DNA of 10,292 bases from Microcaldota archaeon (GTDB lineage Archaea; B1Sed10-29; JACOVT01), in contig JACOVT010000088.1 in the NCBI GenBank assembly GCA_016177165.1, positions 1-10,292 of the forward strand, read 5' to 3'. The position numbers and the translations under genes are program-made. Below the pieces are notes generated by a model. That model did no database searches, was not told the DNA's origin, and saw only the letters and a list, made by a program, of their open reading frames with translations. This document shows positions 6,281 to 10,292 of this stretch, one piece after another (the first letter of the stretch is position 1; every line of letters starts with the position of its first letter).

Positions 6281-7237
6281 ATGATATCACTTGGAGTGGA
6301 GTGCACGGCGCACACTTTTGGAGTCGGGCTGGTCGAGGACGGACGTGTACTGTCAAACGAGCGCGATGTTTACAAGCCCGCTCTCGGGTCTGGCATCATC
6401 CCAATGGAAGCGGCCAAGCACCACGACCAGGTGTCAGGCACAATACTTGAAAACGCATTGTCCAAGGCCGGCATTGGGCTGGGTGATGTTGACGTTTTCT
6501 CAGTCTCGTGCGGGCCGGGTCTCCCGCCATGCCTTTTGTCTGGCGTCAGGTTTGCCGTTCGTGTAGCCAAAGGCAAGCCGGTGGTTCCCGTAAACCATTG
6601 CGTGGCACACATAGAGATAGGTAAGCTTGACAGCGGCTGCAAGGACCCGCTCACGCTCTATGTTTCTGGCGGCAACACGCAGGTGATGGGGTTGGAGAAG
6701 AAAAGGTACCGGGTCTTCGGCGAGACGCTGGATATCGGCGTGGGTAACGCGCTTGACAAGTTCGGACGGGAGGTTGGCCTCGACAACCCTGCGGGCCCGG
6801 AGGTGGAAAAAACTGCCATCGGCGGCCGGTATGTCGAGCTGCCCTACACGGTCAAGGGCATGGATCTGGCATTTTCTGGCATATTGACGGCTGCTCTTAG
6901 GCGAAGGGAAAAGGTTGCCCTGAAGGACCTTTGCTTCAGCTTTCAGGAGACCGTTTTTTCCATGCTGTGCGAGGTTACGGAGCGTGCGCTGGCCCATACC
7001 GGCAAGCTGGAAGTGATGGTTGTTGGCGGCGTGGCCCAGAACAGGCGGTTGTTTGGCATGCTGACAGACATGTCAAAAGCCCATGGCGCAAAGGCATACG
7101 CTCCGAGGCCCGAATGGTGCGGCGACAATGGCGCAATGATCGCGTACGCGGGGCTGCTTGCGTTCAGGCATGGCTCCAGGGAGAGGATGGAGGTTCAGCC
7201 GCGCTGGCGCACCGATAGCGTGGCTATCAACTGGTAA
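6281..7237 (+). CDS. kae1: tRNA N6-adenosine threonylcarbamoyltransferase Kae1 (KEOPS subunit)
   Basis: Transfers threonylcarbamoyl from TC-AMP to A37 of ANN-decoding tRNAs (t6A), within KEOPS together with Bud32, Cgi121 and Pcc1. It has 318 residues in the ASKHA fold. The iron-binding HxxxH is H106-x3-H110 (VNHCVAHIEI), and nucleotide-binding loops include YVSGGNTQ (127-134), AFSGILTA, GGVAQNRRL and DNGAMIAY. The C-terminus RWRTDSVAINW is typical. Near the N-terminus GIEGTAHT of relatives reads GVECTAHT, with Cys8 in place of Gly. ATG 6281 is chosen with GGGTGACTTG upstream, which contains the CPBP stop (6274-6276). It is not fused to Bud32, which is encoded separately 2 kb away. Its last 11 bases overlap the end of the convergent Lrp gene. 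Confidence 0.97.
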   Translation: MISLGVECTAHTFGVGLVEDGRVLSNERDVYKPALGSGIIPMEAAKHHDQVSGTILENALSKAGIGLGDVDVFSVSCGPGLPPCLLSGVRFAVRVAKGKPVVPVNHCVAHIEIGKLDSGCKDPLTLYVSGGNTQVMGLEKKRYRVFGETLDIGVGNALDKFGREVGLDNPAGPEVEKTAIGGRYVELPYTVKGMDLAFSGILTAALRRREKVALKDLCFSFQETVFSMLCEVTERALAHTGKLEVMVVGGVAQNRRLFGMLTDMSKAHGAKAYAPRPEWCGDNGAMIAYAGLLAFRHGSRERMEVQPRWRTDSVAINW

Positions 7238-8165
7238 GCTGCCGCGGGGACAGGGGTTTTTCTTCGCTCTGGAACACGACTGATGTCAGCATCCTGCCCA
7301 TGTGCGGCATGCCGAATATCTGCTTGCCGAAATTGGAGTAGCTTCTGGCGTCATCGACCCTTATTATTGCTATGAGGTCGTGCGGCCCGGTAACGGCGTA
7401 AAGCTCGTGCACCTCTTTCATTTCTGACAGCTTGCCCGCCAGCTCGTCCACAAAGCCGGTCTCTGCATCGAATTGGACGATGGCCCAAAAGCCCATTCCC
7501 AGCTGATTGTAGTATTCCTTGTTCACTTTCGCCGCCAGCTTGAGGATCACGCGGCGGCCGTAAAGCTGGTTGAGGCGCCTCGACACGGTGTTGCGGTGCA
7601 TCCGGGCCTGTTTTGCCACCTCTTTTATGGAGGCCCGTGGGTTGTCAAATAGTATCGAGAGCAGTTTCATATCCTTCTCGCATGGCCTGAAGTATTCCGC
7701 ATCACCAGCGCTCAGGCAGATGCTGTGCAGCTTGTAGACCTGCGTTGCTATGGTGACGTGCATGTCTTCAACGTAGTTCTTCAGCCTGTTTTGAACATCC
7801 ACCATGAACGAGTGTAGGTCCCGCGAGTCGTGAAACAGCACCTTTGAGACAAAGTCGTACTCGCCGGTGGCGAGGATCGCCGACTGGACGTGGTTGTGCG
7901 CAAGTATGTATGAGTATACCTTGTCAACGTTTACCTGCTTCTTCAACTTGAAGAACACGTAGGCTATTTCGCGGAACCCTAGCTTCATCGGGTTGATGCG
8001 CAGGTTGAACCCGGTTATTACCCTTTCTTGCTCCAGCTTGTCCAGCTTGTATGAGAGTGTTTCGCGTGATATGTTGAGCCTTTTGGCCATTGCGGTCTCG
8101 CCGGCCCAGATGCCATGGTCGCGTATGTCCTCCATTATCCTTTTCTCGAGGCTGGACAGTTCCAT
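7227..8165 (-). CDS. Tandem double-length Lrp/AsnC-family transcription regulator
   Basis: 312 residues, about twice the normal 150. It consists of two full Lrp/AsnC units in one chain: winged HTH 1 (about 2-52; ETAMAKRLNISRETLSYKLDKL), RAM/effector domain 1 (about 66-145; ATGEYD loop), HTH 2 (about 162-212; IKEVAKQARMHRNTVSRRLNQL) and RAM 2 (about 225-300; VTGPHD loop). In single Lrp proteins the RAM domain makes dimers and octamers and binds amino acids; here one chain could act as a built-in dimer. Start: ATG 8165 has no Shine-Dalgarno but lies 29 nt from a TATA box, so the mRNA is probably leaderless. The promoter is embedded in an inverted repeat, suggesting self-repression. Ligand and other targets are unknown. 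Confidence 0.92.
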   Translation of the reverse strand: MELSSLEKRIMEDIRDHGIWAGETAMAKRLNISRETLSYKLDKLEQERVITGFNLRINPMKLGFREIAYVFFKLKKQVNVDKVYSYILAHNHVQSAILATGEYDFVSKVLFHDSRDLHSFMVDVQNRLKNYVEDMHVTIATQVYKLHSICLSAGDAEYFRPCEKDMKLLSILFDNPRASIKEVAKQARMHRNTVSRRLNQLYGRRVILKLAAKVNKEYYNQLGMGFWAIVQFDAETGFVDELAGKLSEMKEVHELYAVTGPHDLIAIIRVDDARSYSNFGKQIFGMPHMGRMLTSVVFQSEEKPLSPRQLTS

Positions 8166-8173
8166 GCTAATAC

Positions 8174-8221
8174 TTGTGCATTACCCTACTTAAATAAGCC
8201 AATAATGCACTATTTGCACAA
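8174..8221. promoter_or_regulatory. Candidate Lrp operator: inverted GTGCA repeats around the promoter
   Basis: GTGCATTA (8176-8183) and TAATGCAC (8203-8210) form a perfect 8-bp inverted repeat centred at 8193, on the TATA box of the Lrp gene. A third site, TTGCACAA (8214-8221), lies 9 bp further and also pairs with TTGTGCA at 8174-8180. Binding would block TBP/TFB or polymerase at the Lrp promoter, while for the divergent small ORF the sites lie upstream of its promoter and could activate. The repeats are seen; the binding protein is inferred. Confidence 0.55.
8189..8198 (-). promoter_or_regulatory. TATA box of the Lrp-like gene
   Basis: On the minus strand the sequence reads CTTATTTAAG. 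Its centre is 28-29 bp from the ATG at 8165, so transcription should begin within a few bases of the start codon, giving a leaderless message. This agrees with the absence of a Shine-Dalgarno. Confidence 0.6.
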
Positions 8222-8230
8222 TTAGTTTGG

Positions 8231-8239
8231 AATATTTTT
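8231..8239 (+). promoter_or_regulatory. Candidate TATA box of the small membrane protein gene
   Basis: AATATTTTT lies about 51 bp before the ATG at 8286 and would give a leader of roughly 24 nt, containing GTGAT (8273-8277) as Shine-Dalgarno. It is the most AT-rich octamer on the plus strand in this gap, just downstream of the TGCAC sites. Confidence 0.35.
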
Positions 8240-8285
8240 GTAGATAGATTGATAGACTCCCGCGCCATACATGTGATTGGTTAGT

Positions 8286-8450
8286 ATGCACTGGATCGAA
8301 GTAATCGGAGCAACGGCCGCGATGGTGAGCGTCTACATATCGCTCAAGGCAGGTCTGCCTTTGGATGACCTGATACTGATCGTCATAGTATCGGCGTTAT
8401 TTGTCTCCCTCGGGACCAAGGGAACGACTATTTCGCCTGTTCCCGCGTGA
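8286..8450 (+). CDS. Small membrane protein, 54 residues, no known family
   Basis: This short frame starts at ATG 8286 (MHWIEVIGATAAMVSVYIS) and ends with TGA at 8448-8450. It holds two hydrophobic stretches, about residues 3-20 and 29-43, split by a KAGLPLDD turn, so a two-helix hairpin in the membrane is likely. GTGAT (8273-8277) lies 8 nt before the ATG, and an in-frame TGA at 8274 closes the frame upstream. Codon use (many GCG, TCG, CTG and ATA) matches the neighbours, and the gap has its own TATA-like box. It is divergent from the Lrp regulator across the operator-like repeats, which makes it a candidate target. Its last 23 bases overlap the end of the convergent TPD gene. I recognise no homologue. 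A real gene is likely but not proven. Confidence 0.65.
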   Translation: MHWIEVIGATAAMVSVYISLKAGLPLDDLILIVIVSALFVSLGTKGTTISPVPA

Positions 8451-9186
8451 AGAAGTTCTCATCTATTACCCTAACGTTTGGCAGCGCGACATCCTCCACG
8501 TAGCCATACCAGTACACCACAATCCCCGGGCCGAAGTGCTTCACGTACGGTTCCAGCTGGCGCCGATAGTCGCGCTTCATCTCCTCAGGGCTGCCGAACG
8601 AGGCCTTGCTCTCGACCCAGTGGACCTTCATGCCCTCGACCATGACGGGCTTCTTGAGCAGAAAATCCGGAGTGCGTTGGTGGTGCTTGACCGCCTTGTT
8701 CTCGTACTCCGTCATGTACTCCACGCCAAGGCGCTTTACGAACTCGCTCAGCTTGAGCTCGGCATCCTTTCCGTGCTGTCGCTGTATGTCCGATGAGCGG
8801 GGCGAGTAGACGAAGTCCTTTTCCACTACCTCCTTCAGTTCCGCACAAATCCTCTTGTCGGCAACTTTTTCAGGATTGCGCAGCATCTGTTGGAACTGCT
8901 TCTTCGAGACGCGTTTTGCTTCTAGCACGAACGACGCCATCAGCACGGGTGGGAAGCCCTCGCGCGCGGCCAGCTCGCAGAAGCTCTTGCCGCGCTTCCA
9001 GTCATCGAGCAGATGGCGCTGTTTTGCCTTGATGCGGTGGAAGGTGCGCAGCACGTTGCGCACCACCTTGCGGGCGAGTATGTTGAACAGCATGTCCCTT
9101 GAAAGGCCCATCTTCTCATTGAGGAAGTCGACGTCCGCGGGCGTGTTCAACCGGTCTATTATGAAGTAGTACTCTGTAGAATCCAT
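8428..9186 (-). CDS. TPD-motif nuclease-like protein, homologue of human CDIN1 (C15orf41)
   Basis: 252 residues from ATG 9186. The C-terminal half is a PD-(D/E)xK-type nuclease core: HGKDAE (138-143), TPDFLL with the family TPD (172-174), WVESKASFG with E192-x-K194, and FGPGIVVYWYGYV near the end. From memory, human CDIN1 shows the same blocks (KTPDFIL, HWIESKASFG, FGPGLVIYWYGF). The N-terminal half is basic and helical, probably nucleic-acid binding. CDIN1 binds codanin-1 and is mutated in congenital dyserythropoietic anaemia type I; the archaeal role is unknown. ATG codons at 9213 and 9210 would add up to 9 residues, but they overlap the opposing TATA and lie upstream of the predicted transcript start. 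GGTGA directly precedes ATG 9186. The gene is divergent from Bud32. Confidence 0.9.
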   Translation of the reverse strand: MDSTEYYFIIDRLNTPADVDFLNEKMGLSRDMLFNILARKVVRNVLRTFHRIKAKQRHLLDDWKRGKSFCELAAREGFPPVLMASFVLEAKRVSKKQFQQMLRNPEKVADKRICAELKEVVEKDFVYSPRSSDIQRQHGKDAELKLSEFVKRLGVEYMTEYENKAVKHHQRTPDFLLKKPVMVEGMKVHWVESKASFGSPEEMKRDYRRQLEPYVKHFGPGIVVYWYGYVEDVALPNVRVIDENFFTREQAK

Positions 9187-9202
9187 TTCACCACTAGTGA
9201 AA
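9186..9202 (-). promoter_or_regulatory. Hairpin over the TPD gene ribosome-binding site
   Basis: In the minus-strand RNA, UUUCAC (9202-9197) can pair with GUGAAA (9191-9186) around a five-base loop. This buries the GGTGA Shine-Dalgarno and the first base of the ATG at 9186. The inverted repeat is perfect over 6 bp and is followed immediately by the coding region. It may tune translation. The stem is short, so the effect is uncertain. Confidence 0.35.
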
Positions 9203-9212
9203 ACAAGCATCA

Positions 9213-9219
9213 TTATATT
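9213..9219 (+). promoter_or_regulatory. TATA box of bud32
   Basis: TTATATT centred at 9216 predicts a start near 9243. That leaves a leader of about 15 nt containing the GGTGAT Shine-Dalgarno before TTG 9258. It lies within the predicted start region of the opposing TPD promoter, so the two promoters overlap. Confidence 0.5.
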
Positions 9220-9229
9220 GGTTTGCGGG

Positions 9230-9238
9230 TTTATTAAG
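9230..9238 (-). promoter_or_regulatory. TATA box of the TPD nuclease gene
   Basis: On the minus strand CTTAATAAA, centred at 9234, predicts a start near 9207. That is about 20 nt before ATG 9186 and downstream of the alternative ATGs at 9213 and 9210, supporting the shorter protein. Confidence 0.5.
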
Positions 9239-9248
9239 TGGCATTATT

Positions 9249-9260
9249 GGTGATTGGTTG
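9249..9260 (+). promoter_or_regulatory. Ribosome-binding site plus TTG start of bud32
   Basis: GGTGAT (9249-9254), then TGG, then TTG at 9258. The three-base spacing equals that of the GTG starts of rpo7 and rps24e and supports TTG as a true start. Confidence 0.65.
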
Positions 9261-9857
9261 GCTGAACTGATCTATCGTGGGGCCGAAGCAGAGCTGTGGA
9301 AGCACGACTATTTGGGAATACCGTGCGTGCACAAAGTCCGCGTGCCCAAGAGCTACCGCGTGAAAGAGCTGGATGAGAGGATACGCAGCCAGCGCGTAAA
9401 AACAGAAGCGCAGCTGATCACCCAAGCCCATGACGTTGTGGAGACGCCGCGAGTTCTAGACGTGGACCTGAAAAAGAAAAGCATAACCCTTGAACTGGTT
9501 GAAGGCAGTCGGCTTCGCGACACGATAGAAGCCGCTCCCAATATTGCTAGGGCAGTAGGTATCGCAGTGGCGGCTCTGCACGGTTTGGGAATCGTCCACG
9601 GCGACCTTACAACATCCAACATAATAATGCGACGCAGTCCCGTATTCATTGATTTCGGACTAGCTTACCGCTCCGACCGCCTTGAGGACAAGGCAGTCGA
9701 CCTCACGGTGTTCAAGAAGATGCTCCTCTCAACCCATTTCCGCAAGTTCCGCGAGATCTGGGGAGATTTCTACGCAGGCTACGCTTCGCAGGGAGACGAA
9801 CGGGTGCTGCGCCGCATCGAGAAGATTGAGGCGCGCGCGAGATACGCGGAAAAGTAG
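9258..9857 (+). CDS. bud32: Bud32 (PRPK) atypical kinase/ATPase, KEOPS subunit
   Basis: Small kinase-fold protein of 199 residues that stimulates Kae1 in t6A synthesis through ATP hydrolysis. Seen are the N-terminal GAEAELW block replacing a glycine-rich loop, the nucleotide-binding lysine region (CVHKVRVPKSYR, K26), a conserved Glu in RVKTEAQLI (E50), the catalytic loop HGDLTTSN (114-121) and the metal-binding DFG (132-134) in VFIDFGLA. The block EDKAVDLTV differs slightly from the usual EDKAVDLYV. Length matches stand-alone archaeal Bud32. It has its own promoter and a TTG start, unlike the operon-encoded Kae1, so the two partners are likely controlled separately. Cgi121 and Pcc1 genes are not in the window. 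Confidence 0.96.
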   Translation: MAELIYRGAEAELWKHDYLGIPCVHKVRVPKSYRVKELDERIRSQRVKTEAQLITQAHDVVETPRVLDVDLKKKSITLELVEGSRLRDTIEAAPNIARAVGIAVAALHGLGIVHGDLTTSNIIMRRSPVFIDFGLAYRSDRLEDKAVDLTVFKKMLLSTHFRKFREIWGDFYAGYASQGDERVLRRIEKIEARARYAEK

Positions 9858-9869
9858 CCTGAGAAGTAG

Positions 9870-10188
9870 CTATTTAGGTTTTACGAGTAACTCTATCACG
9901 TTACTATCGGGATCTAGAAAAGTAGTAATAGTACCATAGCTTTTCTTAAGAACCCTCTGCCCAATTCGCACTCCCTTTTCCTCAAGCATCCGCGTGACAC
10001 TTTCGAGTTCCTCAACCGAGTTAACGCGGAACTGCAATAGTATCGGATTCTCTTGGTTAAACTTGAAATCATACGCCTTCCGGTTGCTTTGCGGTTCCAG
10101 CGCAAAAGTTGTCTCACTAGTTTTCAAAGTTTCTTGAGTAAAGGTTGACGAAAGATAACTTCCCTAGAGAAACGGGCTTCTTTGACAC
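9870..10188 (-). pseudogene. VOC/glyoxalase-fold gene broken by an internal deletion
   Basis: The longest open frame (10127-9870, TTG start, 85 residues) encodes only the C-terminal half of a VOC protein: ETTFALEP, ILLQFRVNSVEELESV, then TITTFLDPDSNVIELLVKP, where DPDSNVIEL is the usual final strand with its metal-ligand glutamate. VOC subunits normally have about 120 residues. Just upstream in another frame, GTG 10188 opens MSKKPVSLGKLSFVNLYSRN and stops at TAG 10119-10117. SFVNLYSRNFE is a typical first VOC strand and helix start. About 25-35 residues (the FYxxxLG helix and next strand) and the frame are lost between them, near TTTGAAAAC. The DNA is AT-richer than its neighbours. A TATA box 26 bp before the GTG suits the original gene. 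Alternatively, a real 85-residue half-VOC protein is made. Confidence 0.6.
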
Positions 10189-10210
10189 GACAGGAACAAA
10201 ACAGCAACCG

Positions 10211-10218
10211 ATAATAAA
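10211..10218 (-). promoter_or_regulatory. TATA box of the broken VOC gene
   Basis: TTTATTAT on the minus strand is centred 26-27 bp before GTG 10188, the standard spacing for a leaderless archaeal transcript. It supports 10188, not TTG 10127, as the original start. Confidence 0.45.
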
Positions 10219-10251
10219 GCTTGCGTGCGAGGTTTGGGGTGGTGTTGGGGC

Positions 10252-10292
10252 TAGCCTTTAAACTCCTGCGGGACTTCAAAGTAGCCTTTAAA
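10252..10292 (+). repeat. Direct repeat TAGCCTTTAAA, two copies 30 bp apart
   Basis: TAGCCTTTAAA occurs at 10252-10262 and again at 10282-10292, at the window edge. CTTTAAA resembles a TATA core, so these may be duplicated promoter elements of a gene beyond the window. The rest of 10189-10292 holds no gene that I can see, only the VOC TATA box and a G-rich stretch (10231-10250). Confidence 0.4.

Noticed and set aside
6500..6997. 165-codon minus-strand frame inside kae1
   Set aside because: Fully within a gene with intact motifs; no ribosome-binding site or family resemblance.
8401..8796. 131-codon plus-strand frame opposite the TPD gene
   Set aside because: Antisense of a well-supported nuclease gene. 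The real plus-strand gene here is the 54-codon frame ending at 8450, in another frame.
9208..9213. Upstream ATG pair as start of the TPD gene
   Set aside because: Possible, but it lies upstream of the predicted transcript start, overlaps the opposing TATA box, and the human homologue's N-terminus aligns better with ATG 9186.
10221..10292. Possible tRNA fragment at the window end
   Set aside because: The text GGACTTCAAAG slightly resembles a T-loop, but no acceptor stem, D-loop or anticodon arm can be formed.

Overview
The window is archaeal chromosome. Evidence: aIF5B, aIF2 gamma, the archaeal/eukaryotic-type ribosomal proteins S6e, S24e and S27ae, RNA polymerase subunit Rpo7, Spt4, the archaeal-type dephospho-CoA kinase (DUF359), Kae1 and Bud32. 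Shine-Dalgarno sites match a 16S tail ending in ...AUCACCUCC, and free-standing genes are preceded by TATA-like boxes about 26 bp from the expected transcription start. Coding DNA is mid to high GC. The order aIF5B - S6e - aIF2g - PIN - (PPase) - Rpo7 - Spt4 - DUF359 - S24e - S27ae - (CPBP) - Kae1 is a classic archaeal information-processing cluster. I cannot place the lineage; a DPANN or deep euryarchaeal genome is possible but unproven.

Region 1 (1-7237, all plus strand) is a tightly packed housekeeping operon. It runs from the 3' three quarters of the aIF5B gene through translation (S6e, aIF2g, S24e, S27ae), transcription (Rpo7, Spt4), rRNA maturation (a Fcf1/VapC9-like PIN protein), pyrophosphate removal, CoA synthesis, a CPBP membrane protease and finally Kae1, the catalytic subunit of the KEOPS tRNA t6A complex. 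At several junctions the upstream TGA stop lies inside the next gene's GGTGAT-type Shine-Dalgarno, suggesting coupled translation. A 19-codon ORF fits exactly between infB and rps6e.

Region 2 (7227-9857) breaks the operon pattern. Genes alternate in strand: Kae1 (+), a double-length Lrp/AsnC regulator (-), an unannotated 54-codon membrane protein (+), a TPD-motif nuclease homologous to human CDIN1/C15orf41 (-), and Bud32 (+), the KEOPS kinase. Kae1 and Bud32, adjacent or fused in many archaea, are thus separated by a regulator / small membrane protein / nuclease cassette. The regulator's promoter sits in the centre of a GTGCATTA...TAATGCAC inverted repeat that also lies upstream of the small membrane protein, suggesting autoregulation and a local target. 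The divergent TPD/Bud32 promoters overlap, and the TPD leader can form a hairpin over its own Shine-Dalgarno.

Region 3 (9858-10292) is visibly AT-richer. It holds what looks like a VOC (glyoxalase-fold) gene broken by an internal deletion: the first beta strand and the C-terminal half are in different frames. Beyond it is a short gene-free end with a G-rich stretch and a repeated TAGCCTTTAAA. No RNA gene, insertion sequence or CRISPR array was found.
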